NCBI RefSeq assembly: GCF_019925205.1
Contig: NC_083565.1
Span: 2,275,001 to 2,339,000 of the forward strand
Origin: Metopolophium dirhodum
Lineage: Eukaryota; Arthropoda; Insecta; Hemiptera; Aphididae
Length of the DNA: 64,000 nt
Direction: 5' to 3'
In this document: positions 13,741-25,770 of the stretch, in pieces
Numbering within the stretch: position 1 is the stretch's first letter
Layout of the letters: the number at the start of each line of letters is the position of its first letter
The notes under the pieces: model-generated
Told to the model about the DNA's origin: nothing
Databases searched by the model: none
The model's input: the letters and a program-made list of their open reading frames with translations, nothing else
Made by a program: the position numbers and the translations under genes

Positions 13741-14105
13741 TAATAATCAAGTTTTTTATTGTTATTTAAAAAAATATTAACAATTTGTTGACTAAAACAA
13801 TTAATAGACTAATTTCGTATACGGTATACCTAAATAATAAAGTTTCACATGAAGAATTTGTGGAAGAAGCTGTTCACTAATGTGACGTTAGACATTTCCA
13901 GGAAGGGAAATGGTGGACATGTTTTTGATGAGGGTGGTTTGTCAGTTAAACGTGGAATCCTTTATATAGCTAGTCTCGGCGAGTTTGGAGACTGTGGGTA
14001 GTTGGATGCTTTTGTGGAGTGATTCGTTTTTAATAAACCAACCCGGGAGCTTCTGTTATTAGCCTGCAGATGAACTGGAAGTCTGAAACACCTAATAATC
14101 AAGTT
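13741..14105 (-). mobile_element. Possible retro-inserted segment with 13-bp target duplication
   Basis: TAATAATCAAGTT occurs at 13741-13753 and again at 14093-14105, bracketing about 340 bp of more GC-rich sequence. Read on the minus strand, the bracketed segment ends with an AATAAAAAA tract directly against one repeat. This is what a short poly(A)-tailed retro-insertion with a target-site duplication would leave. Inside, on the plus strand, a 50-codon frame starts at 13849 (MKNLWKKLFTNV, stop near 14000). No family is recognised, and no RNA polymerase III box is clear. The short repeats could also be coincidence in this AT-rich DNA. Confidence 0.35.
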
Positions 14106-15228
14106 ATAAAATAAAATAAACGGTACCAATTCATATATTTTGCATTTTATTGTTTCAACACAGTCAGCTATTGTTCTTCGTGTACCTCGTCATATTATAC
14201 GAAAACGATCCATAACTCGTTTCAAATCGTTCTAATTCATGTCATTCTTTTAGATCTAAAATATAGAAGCTTGCACAGAAGAGATGATGTGCTAAATAGC
14301 ACCTTTTAAAAAAAATTTCAATGTGAGGGAAGGCACTTACAAACCAAAATTGTGTACAAACGTTGCTGCTCACGTCTATCAAGTTATTTTGAATCCCTCT
14401 AATATACGGACTTGGTTGTAACACTATTCTGCGAATTCCATGGAATTTATTTAAGAGTAGGACTTGTAAAAATTACTTAGTAATGTAATATACTTTATTT
14501 GATTTATTTTTAAATTATAAATTGCTTCTCATTCTTCCAATCGTGATTGTTCAGAAGTTATTGGTAAATGATTTACCGAAAATCTATTGTATATTTTATT
14601 ATATTATAATTACACGAACCTATTTAAGAAAATTCTGAAAAAAACGAAATGCATACTTTACTATTTTATATTTCATGTAACCATGTAAGTCTGTCTAGGA
14701 CTATCACCCCATAGTGATCCACACATATAATATACAACTATATGCGATTGATTTCCCGTTGAGTTGTAGTATTTGATATTCCTCATATTATAGGCATTCT
14801 TACCATCAGAGTTTTCTTTGCCCCGCAAAACCACTATATAGCTGCTCGTCATCAAAATACACTGCGGCGTGACAAGTGACTCTATACATAATATTATATA
14901 CATCGTGTATGTGTTATTGTATATGAACGTATATAACAATAAATAATATGAGATATTGTCGTCGGTTGATTGGATGTCGCGATTTTGATGTGCGCTCGCG
15001 CGTTTACTTATTACTATACACGTCGTGTTATATTGTGCGTGTCCCGTCCGGGAGTCGGACTCGGAGAACGATATCGCTGCATATAGTATACTATATACCT
15101 TTATTATTTTACAATACGATTATTGTCGCAGTAATGGAATCGCGTCGATGTTGCGTGTGTGGGTCGTGTGCGCGCGGGTGGGCCGGGGTGAATTTGCAGG
15201 GGCCTACCGTTGCGACGTGTCAAATAAT

Positions 15229-15229
<1 letters not shown>

Positions 15230-15256
<27 letters not shown>
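15230..15256. repeat. (AAT)9 microsatellite
   Basis: Uninterrupted ATA/AAT trinucleotide tract of 27 bp inside a CpG-rich islet. Confidence 0.9.
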
Positions 15257-15259
<3 letters not shown>

Positions 15260-15552
15260 CACATTGTCTCGCCTTGACACGCGGGTGTACTACGGTATGC
15301 GCAAAAGGTTTTCGTTTTCTTTTCCTCTTCGCGTACGTCGTATATAATTAACTCTATTATACAATATCGTCATATTATACACACGGCATAATAATATAAT
15401 GCGTCCGCATCAATGCGGTAAACTGTTTACGGGCGGACGACGACGGTAGGTTGTTGTCGACGTGTCCGCGGCGCTGTCGAACCGTGTGTGACGTGTCTCG
15501 CGTCGCCGCGGGCATCGTGACGTCTCGCCCGTTTTCAATAATATCGTACACG

Positions 15553-15595
15553 TTATTATTACTACTACTATTATTATTATTATTATTATTATTAT
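15553..15595. repeat. Compound (ATT)/(ACT) microsatellite
   Basis: GTTATTATT followed by (ACT)3 and then about eight TTA units. This tract accounts for poly-Leu and poly-Asn/Ile frames on either strand. Confidence 0.85.
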
Positions 15596-16338
15596 ACACC
15601 TACGTCCGACACGATTATACAAAGTATGCACGTCAGCGTGTACAATACCATCGCGGTACAATACATAATATTATAATATACAATACCGGGTGTATTATAA
15701 TAATATATAAAATCGCGAAATCGCAAAATGTAAAAATATTATATAATACTGTATGATATGACGCGTTATGTTGTACTCGCGCGGGAGTATGTACGAGACA
15801 TAGATACATAATATAATAAAAATAATAATAATACGTGGATGGCCCGATGGCTTGCCGCTGTCGTGTGCTCCGATATAATATTATTATATCGTAGGTACAT
15901 GTTTATTACATAGGTATGGATAGGTCGGTCACATATTATATATACCCATAGGTTAGTTTACGCACAACATAATATCACTTATTGTCAATATCTATCATAC
16001 GTGATGATTCTTGTATTACGAACCGCGGGAAGTATAAGGGTATACGAATTCAGAAGAGTAAATACGGTTTTTAAACGGTTTATAAAATGATAAGAGGACC
16101 ATGAGGACTTCTGCACAGCCCATTAGTGGTAAACTGTGTGTATGGAGATGCCACGGGGACTCGACAGTTCATCCGTTATATCAAAGTTAAGCAGTCTTCA
16201 ATACTTGAAACTTACAGCCTAAATTTGTCTTCCACCAAACATATAGATATACAAATAAATGTGATAATAAATTATCTTATATTATGTATATTTTAATATT
16301 ATAAATCTAAATTATAAAGCTATATATTAATGTTGCAG

Positions 16339-16436
16339 ACAGACTAAACCTGCTGGGAGAGGACTTGAATACATTCACTTACGCCTCTCACCCCCCCCCC
16401 CTAGCATATGCCTATGGGAGTATCCCCCCTGATGCG
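16339..16436 (+). CDS. Putative internal exon, unrecognised
   Basis: I do not recognise a family. An acceptor-like TATTAATGTTGCAG ends at 16338, and a strong donor GCG|GTAAGT follows 16436. Between them 98 bp are open in the phase-1-in, phase-0-out frame. The 32 codons begin RLNLLGEDLNTFTYASH, then three prolines, then LAYAYGSIPPDA. The proline run comes from an 11-C homopolymer (16391-16401), so the frame depends on its exact length. The polypyrimidine tract is poor, and no neighbouring exons were found. It could be chance. Confidence 0.22.
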
Positions 16437-19400
16437 GTAAGTTTACATCGTTTATACTTTATACGAAAATATAAATTTGAATATACAAATAATTCGATCA
16501 AAAGCTAAAATATCTTAAGGAACCGCGACATACTGACACAAATATATACCTTGCTATAGGGTTCTTAGTTCTTAATGTTCTTACATTTAAGTTTGATAAT
16601 AAATCAATGAAGTGTATGTTCCTTGAACGTTCGAAAAAAAATAAAATTCATCAGCAATAATGGTCTATAATATCAAGAAACAGAAAACTATTGGAGACTT
16701 CTTATATTCTATTATAAAATTATTATAATATCGCCTTATATAAGGACGAATTAAATCTGCCGTACTGCGGGATCATTCTATAGAGCTCAGGTAAAAATCC
16801 AAAATCCACTACAGTTCAAGATTTTTAATCGATAAGTTTGCGTATCATCGCTTAACGTGCTTATTGGTTTGTGTTACCATTGAACCGTTTACACAACATT
16901 CCATGTATACTTATATGGCAAATTATTTATTATGTACAATCGAATACAAATCATCGTAGTTTCCTGAACACTCCCGCGGCCAATACGACAGTATTATTAA
17001 TACACCCGAATGCAGCTGATCTACTCAGAAAAAGGTATATAATTTAATCATATACCTATTATATATGTATAAAGTTGACTCCACCAAGAATCTTATTCCA
17101 CAGCGATTACACGCCATTTCACAAACACATATAGGTAAATAATTTTTCAAATTTACCTATATTATACTGAATAAAATAGCAGGTACCATGTGACATATGT
17201 CACATGTATATTACGGATTCTATATACGATTTTTCTATAAAGTAAAAATAAAATATATTGACTGATACGCGACGAGATATTCACCACATATATATAAATA
17301 CGGTGCAGTGGTCAAATATTTTATTACATTACGTGCTGCTCTGTGTGTATAGGTGTTCATGACGTGATAGAAATAAAAGGACTGAAGATAATAATATATA
17401 TAACATAAAATATAATATGGACGATATACGGCCATGTGCCGGGCACTCGTCGTTGCAGGACACTCGGACACGTATATAATACTGCCATTTCATCAGAAAT
17501 ATATTATTATATTGTTACGTTATATACACACACGACTATTTGTATGGCGTGTGCAGTATTATTATGTAGAAGACTCTAACACAATAAGTGCAAGATTTAG
17601 TGTAGCTGATTTATGTTTTATTTCCAAGTGATATTTGGGTACCGCACTTATACACCTATATATGATGTCTATATGTGTATAATATAAATGCACAGCGTCG
17701 TTTTGTACAAATCTTTGTTCAATACATTGTCTTCGACTCAGCAGCAGCCTAAACGATAAAATATATAGTGGCGTACGGTTTATATTATATACACATAGAG
17801 GTACATATTGTAGGTCGTAGGACGCCGATGGCGTGACGTGTTGCTCTGTTCGCCCTTTTAACAGTTTTTTTTATGTATACCCACCCAATAATATATTATT
17901 ATAACACTACCTATAGCTATAGGTATATATAAGCCATACTGCAGTCCCATAACCAAACCATTTGTAGACTTTTTTGAGCTGGTCGGCACTTATATAGTTA
18001 TATAGGTACTAGGAGCCTACATTTTCAATAAATCGGTATTAGCAAAAATACAAAAATTTCAACAGTAAAATATGAAAAAGATTTTATAGAATTATTAAGC
18101 ATAATTATATAATACTATTTCTATACTTTTACTGTGCACTGTTTTCGTCTAATAATAAATATATTTGACTCCAAAACACTTATCCAGATTTTCCTTATAA
18201 GGTTTTTGGCACCAAATATAATATTGAATTTCGTATAAATAATGTTTGATTGTGCATTTTAGAGATATTTATTATTTTCTTTTAATTTTTCGGCTACATT
18301 GATACTGTTATATTATCAATCTTTGTGTTATCGTATTATTTATTTGATTAATCGCAATTTGATTTCGTAATGAAACATATTATAGGTGCCAATAACTATC
18401 AAGCTACCAAAACTATTTATCAACTGCATAATATATCAAAAATTAATTTTAAAGGCACCGCGCCAATAACTATACAAGTTACCCTATGTATTATATAATT
18501 CAATAATTGCATATTATTTATTATGTATTTATAATTTGTATGTTTTCTATTATCAAAGTATACACTATACACTATGACGTTATTTGATTGCTAACTATTT
18601 CGATACCGTAGTAATATTATTGTCACCGACATCATTAGAATAAAATATATAGAATAAATTATTTGATTATTATCGAGTTCAGTTTTATCAAACGTTTCTG
18701 CTCCACACCGGTTTCATTAGTTTCGTCAATAGGTAATTTTATTACCTATACCCGATGAATGCAAAATTATGATAAGGGAGAAAATGTAATTTCAGCAACT
18801 TGAGATGAACCCTCAGCTAGATAGTCTAGATAGTCTGCGAGGACTAAGTCTGAAATATACTCATAATATTCTGAACTGAAAGTCACAAGATACGATTAGT
18901 CAAAATCAAAAATTGATTTAGCTTTCATTAGGTACACACGAGATTACGAAATAAGGATTTTTTTTTTTTAAATAAAGAAGTTAATAACTAATAAGTCGAT
19001 ACTGTTCGATGTCGGTATTTGAAATGTGTCGTTACTCGTTGTGTATATGATATACTAAACAACAAACATATTACATAGGGATAATACCGTGGATCTCTAC
19101 ACGAGTTTCGTCGGGTAAGACCTTCGGAGTGCAGGCCAGTTGGTATAGGTACATTAAAATTGTTCTTGGTAGGCGACTAGAATCAAATAAATAAACAAAT
19201 GCAGGTTACCAATGATATTATTATAATATTTATTATTATTGGTGTGTGGCCGAAAACAAAACAAAACCAGTCGTAAATCTGCACACGCGCGCCAAAACAC
19301 GTTTTACGAAATAATGTTAAAATATTATGTATAATAATTTGTCTCGACAAAAAGTCGGCCGGTTTCACCGAAATCGCTTGCACGTCATAATATGATTATT

Positions 19401-20236
19401 ATTATTATTATTATTGCAACGACGATAAACCGTTTTTTGAGGCTCCGCGGCACAATATAGGTACCTAATAATAATAATTTACGCTGCACATAGTATTATA
19501 ACATCAAGTACAATATATTATATGTTAAGTAGGTGAACCTTAGGTAGGACCCTTCGACGGCGCGCGCGATATATGCGACCGCGCGGAGACACCCGACCGC
19601 AATAAACACGTAATTTTACGATATCCGTAATATTGTATTTTGTCGTCTTGTTAATAAACCGTTCCGAAACGCAATTGCGATCGTAAAATTCGTAGTTTTT
19701 TTTCGCTTTTCGACATAAACAAAGTCAAAGAGACGGCGGCGGCGACTTATATTATAATATTATTATTATTATTATATTCGTGCGCTGCAGCAGCGCCAAC
19801 TACACACCTCTGCAACGAGTGAGAGAGAGGGATGGGGGGGGGGGAGGGATAGGATTTTTTTACTTTTCGGTTTTTACGACCATGGGTTCGCGCGATAGGT
19901 CCGGTCGTCGTGTACAAATCAATCCGACAAACGCGGCGCGCGCGTACATATACATAATAATAACAATAATATATGGGTAGTGTACGTACCCACGTTATGT
20001 TATTACACATAGGTACACATATTGCATACATGCTCGCCGAAGAGGATATTTATATATTATTTTTATTTTCCATACCACAAGTCAAACACGGTCGAACCGC
20101 TCGTAACGTTCGCGATTTGTGGCCGTCATAAATCGCGACGGACAACGACGACAATATCATATTATAAGACGTGACGCGCGCCGCACCTGTTGCCGCACCG
20201 ACGTACGAACATAAGAATAATAGTAATATGTATATA
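16437..20236. other. AT-rich intergenic DNA with CpG islet at 19.56-20.22 kb
   Basis: No gene recognised. There is an (ATT)7 tract at 19395-19415. A CpG-rich islet at about 19560-20220 includes GCGCGCGCGATATATGCG, a GGGGGGGGGGAGGG run near 19832 and CGTACGAAC. Frames in the islet are short and unlike known proteins. The rest is AT-rich filler. Confidence 0.45.
19395..19415. repeat. (ATT)7 microsatellite
   Basis: Perfect ATT trinucleotide tract of 21 bp. Confidence 0.9.
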
Positions 20237-20939
20237 CAGGGTGATTCCCCGAGACGTGCACGGTACACGCTCAACAATTTAATTATGTGTCGATGTTTTA
20301 TATACAGTATTACTGTTTGAGGAGCGCCCAGCTGTGGCGGTACAATTAATTTCAAAAATTAAAACTTACCCCGTTCGAACTTAAGTACATAGATAAGTAG
20401 ATTCGTTTTTTTTGGACATGTTATTATGTACCATATCAATCGAGCATATGGATTATTAAACAAAATTCAATTAAGTACATAATGTACTTACAATATAATG
20501 CAGTCCTTATATACCTACTCCTTAAAATTATGTTTACCTAATTGTTTACTTACCTAATATTCTTGGTCTAGTATATATTTTGTAATTCTCAGTAATTTTC
20601 TACAAATTATAAAATATTAAAATAGATTAGATGGTAAATCTAATACCAAATCTTCATTATGCCTAGCTCAACCCATATTATAGTATATAGATACTTTTTT
20701 TAAGGTAATTATAACTATAAGACACTAGTCTTTCGAATTTGGATTTATATATGTACATAACAATTTTCCAAAAAAAATTATCTACCTTATACTTAAAAAC
20801 GAATACACTTTTGTTGATATAGGTACAAATCTATATAAGTAAATATTCGAAAAAATGGTTTTTAAATATAGGTAATGATAATGCTTAAGCCTTAAATAAT
20901 TGAAAAATAGGGGTCGAGCACGCTTGGTGTATCACTCTG
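20237..20939. mobile_element. TA-flanked non-autonomous DNA element, copy 2
   Basis: Left end CAGGGTGATTCCCCGAGACG and reverse-complemented right end CAGAGTGATACACCAAGCG form imperfect terminal inverted repeats (about 20 of 27 positions). Both ends are flanked by TA (20235-20236 and 20940-20941). The right end continues inward (reverse strand) as GTGCTCGACCCCTATTTTTC, the same arrangement as the left end of the 2575-3252 segment. The two sit in opposite orientation about 17 kb apart. There is no coding capacity. 'TACAGGGTGATTC' ends are familiar to me from aphid intergenic DNA, from memory and not checked. Confidence 0.5.
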
Positions 20940-20941
20940 TA

Positions 20942-23788
20942 TATCATACACAGTATAATATATGTATATAAATATCTCGTATGTATTTTTTCATCGCCGT
21001 TTAGTGATAAGTCATCGTTCAGCCGTTCGAAATAACGTCGAGGGGATTGTGGAAGCAGCGCTGATTATTGCAGTCTCCACTGCCAGTTTACTACCGCAGA
21101 GAAATGATGTATACCTACATATCAGTCCCACGTATGTTCCGGTTTCCAATTGATAATAGTTATTTTTTTAAATATTATGTGCATCATACATTTTAGTTTT
21201 TTTTCTTAAGAATATTAAAATGTTTTAGTGGTTTTTTTTTAGCGGTATACAAGGGCCACATACAAGGTGTAAGATATTTTACATAATATTATGTCGCGAG
21301 TACTTCCGTATATACTCCCGACATTCAATCAGTATACCTATATTATGCGTTTGACCTGCATTGTAATATCACTCATCCGCAGCTGTCTTCGCATATTGGT
21401 GAACCATCTTTTGCCATTAGAAAACTGTGTATTATTCATGTGTGCGTTCTCCGGATATGATCTATTCGTTGATTTTTTTTTTTTATTGATTTTTTTATAT
21501 TTGATTTCCGTCGGTTAAATGTGTTTATGCTAGGTATTGTGGTTATACTAGGTCTTATACTAGCTTACCTCCGCAGCCGATTTCGCATATTTGTGAATCA
21601 TCTTTATTGCCACTTATTTAGAAAACCGTTTATTGTTCGGATGTATTGTTCGATTCTACAGTTTATTCACTATTCGGTATTAAATTTTTTTTTATTCGTG
21701 ATTCTACCATTTGTGTAGGTACTTGTGTTATAGATTTTACTTGGTTTAGATTTGTCACCAGTATGTTTGCCTTTTAATTGTAAATCTTATCTTGAGCATT
21801 ATTTTATTAATCTTGAATATGATTTTTATGTCTGTTTAATAGCCAGTTGTTATGCTCTGCGGGAGTGGTGTATTTGCTAGTTCTGTTTCCCTGTTTCCCT
21901 ATATTCCAATATTATTATACTGTGAATAAAATAATATCATATAGGTACATTGATTATTCACAGGTATATATTATATTGTCCCATATAACTAATTTATAGC
22001 TACGCGCATCTATATATTATAATATGTATATGCATGAATACTGTTTGCAGACCCAGGGTGTCATTTAATTTTTACATTTTTAAATACTACTAAATATAAT
22101 ATGAATTTGTTTGCTTGTATTAATATTCATTTTATATCGTCGTAAAAGAGCAATGACAAAGTTGCATTACTATGATTTTTATTATATAATATTTGTATCC
22201 ATATAAAAGTTGTTTAACGTGAACCTACATAATATACATATAATATACCTATGCTGTTATCTATGACCGTATCAACGTTACGAGTTGTATATACAAATTA
22301 CAAACATTCATATTTTTCAAACCGCCCAATAATGTTTAGTTGTTATAAAAATTCTTTAAAAAGGTTATACAAATAAATAATAATAAACTTGTATAATATT
22401 ATATACTGTATAATTTTTATTTTTATTTGGGAAATAATCCTAAGAAATATGAAATTAATGGTGTCAATGGTTTTAAGTTAACGATTCAAGATTTTGCAAT
22501 TGATTACAATTTTTTCTAACATAAAATACAAAAAAACAACAATTTATTTATAATATATTAATAAAAACGCATAAAAATAACTAGGTAACAAATTAAAACA
22601 TAATATTTATTAAACTGGATGTTTGCCACAACATTTTAATGAACTCTGAAAATCAATTTATCGCATCGCTTTTATTATAACTTGAAAAAAAGTAAATGAT
22701 AATAATATTATTATGTACCTACCCATAATAATTAGGCATATTTGATTCTAAGAAATCTACACTATAAATTTTGAAACTGATTAGATGTTCATAGAATTCT
22801 GAGTCCACGCGAATCGAAGAAACTATTAAAGTATTGGTTTTTCAACGGTGTGTAAAAGCCAATATTCATCAAATATTAATATTATATTAGTATTTCCTAG
22901 TCATGATGTAATTTTTATAATATTTTGGGACTGTTTTAGTTATTTGTTGACATTTGACTCTATTAAGTTATATTTTTTTGACTTATGTTGATAACAATTT
23001 TAATTATCGATCATGCTTTAGAATTTCGTCCAAAATTCCTTATGTGTTCATTCGGAAGTTAAATATATAGTTAATGATTATTTTTTGATAAGTGTTGAGG
23101 TTTGAAGTTCTACGAAATTGGATATTTACACGAAAAATATCGATTTAACTTTATTTAGCGGGGTTATTTTTAGTTATTTTATGATAGTTAATTAAAAACC
23201 ATTTGCTGTAGAAACTTAATAGTTCTTGGCACTTCTTGCCATTATTATTGGTTTATTATCAAAATAATGATCACAGACAATCGAATTTCGTTTCAATTTA
23301 TTTTTAGATTAGTAGGTATGATCAATATTATATTATAATAATTTATAATATGAAATATTAATACATATTATGTACCTGGCTATGATTTACTGTTTATCCT
23401 CCAAAGGTACCTAGTCCAGATTATTATGACCCTATCCGTAAAGTTTTTAATGTATCCAACCTATATGCTACTTGGAGACACATAATTTCAAATATATCAT
23501 TTTTAACAACATTTTTAGTTTAACTCAATTGATTGTCTTACCGCCCTTTTAGGTACGTTATATAATACATATATAATAATTATAAAGTTCCACTTCATCA
23601 CCTCGTCATACTAGATACACTCCTTCCTTAAGTATGCCATTTCCCTAGTGTAATTATTAAATTATCGATAAACTCTCGTCTAAAAGACCCTAAATGTAAT
23701 AATTATCTATAAACTTTTTATCAAATGAAAGTTGAAACTACTTACTGATTTTCTACTGGGCCTATTTCATTATAAGACAGACTAATTA
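20942..23788. other. AT-rich intergenic DNA
   Basis: Apart from the diverged tandem duplication at 21371-21720, nothing recognised. Small frames at 20962-21153 and 21291-21718 have no known motif. Confidence 0.45.
21371..21720. repeat. Diverged tandem duplication, unit about 194 bp
   Basis: A block starting CATCCGCAGCTGTCTTCGCA (CCGCAG at 21377) is repeated about 194 bp on as CCTCCGCAGCCGATTTCGCA (CCGCAG at 21571). Both continue with CATATTGGTGAACCATCTT/CATATTTGTGAATCATCTT, a TTAGAAAAC word, GTATTATTC/TTTATTGTTC, and poly-T runs followed by TTATTGAT/TTATTCGT. It is an old two-copy repeat with no recognised gene. Confidence 0.6.
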
Positions 23789-23937
23789 CAGTCGAACTTG
23801 GTTAACATGAAATTGAAGGGACTGGCCAAAAGTTTGAGTTATCCAAGGAATAACTAAAACAATACAATAACAGGAAATTCTAGGGACCGGGAAAAAGTTT
23901 GAGGTATCGACAATTTCGAGTTAATCAAATCCAACTG
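23789..23937. mobile_element. 149-bp pogo/Tc1-like MITE
   Basis: Left end CAGTCGAACTTGGTTAACAT and reverse-complemented right end CAGTTGGATTTGATTAACTC make inverted repeats of about 27 bp, both running on into GAAATTG. TA flanks both ends (23787-23788 and 23938-23939). Subterminal AAAGTTTGAGTTAT and AAAGTTTGAGGTAT are direct repeats. There is no coding capacity. CAGT...ACTG termini with a TA duplication suggest a pogo-group mobiliser. Confidence 0.75.
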
Positions 23938-23999
23938 TATCTCTATTATTTATTCTACTTATGATATAATTGTAAATTTTAAAATATAACAATATGCAT

Positions 24000-24204
24000 T
24001 TTTGTTTTGTGATCTCCGTCTGTATTTTAATAAAATAAAATAGAATAAAATAGCTATACCAGCTACCTATATATGGTGCACGCATTAACGATCGAAGCTG
24101 CTTAAGTGCTTACTTGCGGTTGACTTTAAGAACGGCTCTTAAATTATTACGTGATAAACCCACCGTTGGGGGATAAAGAATGAAGTAAAAAAAAAAAAAA
24201 AAAA
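24000..24204 (+). repeat. Poly(A)-tailed segment, possible retroelement 3' end
   Basis: A moderately GC-rich stretch (about 24055-24186) runs straight into 18 consecutive A residues (24187-24204), preceded by GGGGGATAAAGAATGAAGT. This is how the 3' end of a non-LTR retroposon or SINE looks. No target duplication or coding part was identified, so the call is tentative. Confidence 0.3.
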
Positions 24205-25579
24205 CAATAACGAATAAAAGAGACGCGCGCGATCCAGACCGTGGAAACGGTATAATAATATTATGAGATTATTATTATTATAATATAGCATGGCTCTCGG
24301 ACTTCATAAATCACCGTTGAAAATTCCACCACGCCATACGTTTAATTGATATTGACCGTACATATTGTTATCGTAATACCCGAACGGTGGTGTAGTAGTG
24401 TTTATAAGCGCGTACGGATTTTTTTTTTTTTTTTTAATAATATAAATTAAGCGTCATTTGTTGCGTGTCAAAACGGTCGTAAATCCTTCACTCGGCGGAA
24501 AAAGAACAGCCGAGACGCCCACGCGCACCGGCTAATTGGACAACCGTAGTCGATCAACCCCACGCCACTGCTAGTACAACGGTCCGTACAAAAGACAACT
24601 AGACAAGCCCTTCGCGCCATAAATCATTCCCCGAGATATGACACTGGTGTTAGACGCCCGCGAATTTGATTCGAATTACCAAAACGAAAACGTGTTAAAC
24701 CACGGTCGCGGTGGGAACAAAATATTAATATTATATTATGTTGAAGTGGCGGCAGCAGGTAGTTTCCAAAAAAAAAAAAATAAATATCCAAACGCATCGC
24801 ATAGTATTATTGTAACACGTCATGTTTTATATTATATGATCTTCCCGTGCAGGCGGTGCAGTACCAACGAATAACATTTTTGGTTTCATTCATAACTATT
24901 ACTGTTCCAGAAGGTTGCAGGTACCTACCAGCTATATTATTATTTATTAGTAGCGGCGTGCTTATTTTATGATCCTGCAGAGATCACTATAAAATCACGC
25001 CCGTTTGACCGTTTAAAAAAATCGGATTTCCAATTCTGCAGCTAAATGATTTCAGTTCATGGCCCAACTCTCTTCTGGATTGGTTGGAATCGATTGTTTA
25101 TAGGTATTTCGTATAAAATAACTACGTTAGATCCTATTTTAATTTCTCAGTTTTATAAAAATGTAATACTTGGCCGTTTTCTTTTTGATATTGGTTAACA
25201 AAACGGTTATTCAAAAGTCTACAGACAAAAAACGCTCAAAGACAGCTCAAATATTTTTACAGAATTAAAATCCGATCGTTCTAATGACCAATGGTTAGTA
25301 ATTAGTATAGGTGTTATTCGGTAGACCTAAGTATTGGCTCAAATAAGTTCTTAATAAATAATTGCATTTTTTTTTATCAAGTGTGTTGTAAAAACTGTAT
25401 GCATCATTATCTGTAATCGGGTATAGAATTAAAAAACTTTTAGTATGTATTATTCACGCACGTTTCATACAATAATATAAAATTTTTTTTTTTATTTTAT
25501 CGACTTTATAAAAGATATATATAGATTGCCAGATCTCCGTCAACTAATCTGAACAGATTGCACGATTGACCACCAGTAT
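24205..25579. other. Intergenic DNA with moderately GC-rich core
   Basis: A poly-T tract lies at about 24419-24436. About 24460-24740 is GC-richer and includes a 78-codon frame starting at an ATG at 24638 (MTLVLDAREFDSNYQNENV). This frame runs into a poly-lysine from a poly-A tract and matches nothing I know. No splice site supports it. Confidence 0.35.
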
Positions 25580-25770
25580 ACGGACATATTGGACACTGCA
25601 CAAGACTTACCACTCATCGTATGTGAAGAACCCGACCCTATAACATGTCTTTGCAGCATACTCTCCGTAAAACACATTTCCCACGAATTTCCTGCCTTCC
25701 GAAATTCCCGCACGCTCTAACGGTATCAAACTTCACAATCAAGCTCACCCAGAGAAGCATTCGATCTAGA
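25580..25770 (+). pseudogene. Non-LTR retrotransposon RNase H-region relic
   Basis: Frame from 25580 reads TDILDTAQDLPLIVCEEPDP, then ITCLCSILSVKHISHEFPAF and RNSRTL, with a stop at 25718-25720, and continues past it to DLEQER. The 'C.C...L.VKHI..ECP.F...R' pattern is the conserved segment after the RNase H-like domain at the end of Jockey/I-type non-LTR ORF2 proteins. The conserved Glu-Cys-Pro is degraded to Glu-Phe-Pro. The stop and the absence of the rest of ORF2 show a dead 3' fragment. Confidence 0.55.

Larger units (their letters stand above)
14106..16338. other. Intergenic DNA with CpG islet and trinucleotide repeats
   Basis: No gene recognised. About 14970-15560 is CpG-rich (for example GTGCGCGCGGGTGGGCCGGG near 15168). 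It is interrupted by (AAT)n at 15230-15256 and by (ACT)n then (TTA)n at about 15561-15595. Frames here are open on both strands only because of the repeats. Confidence 0.4.
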
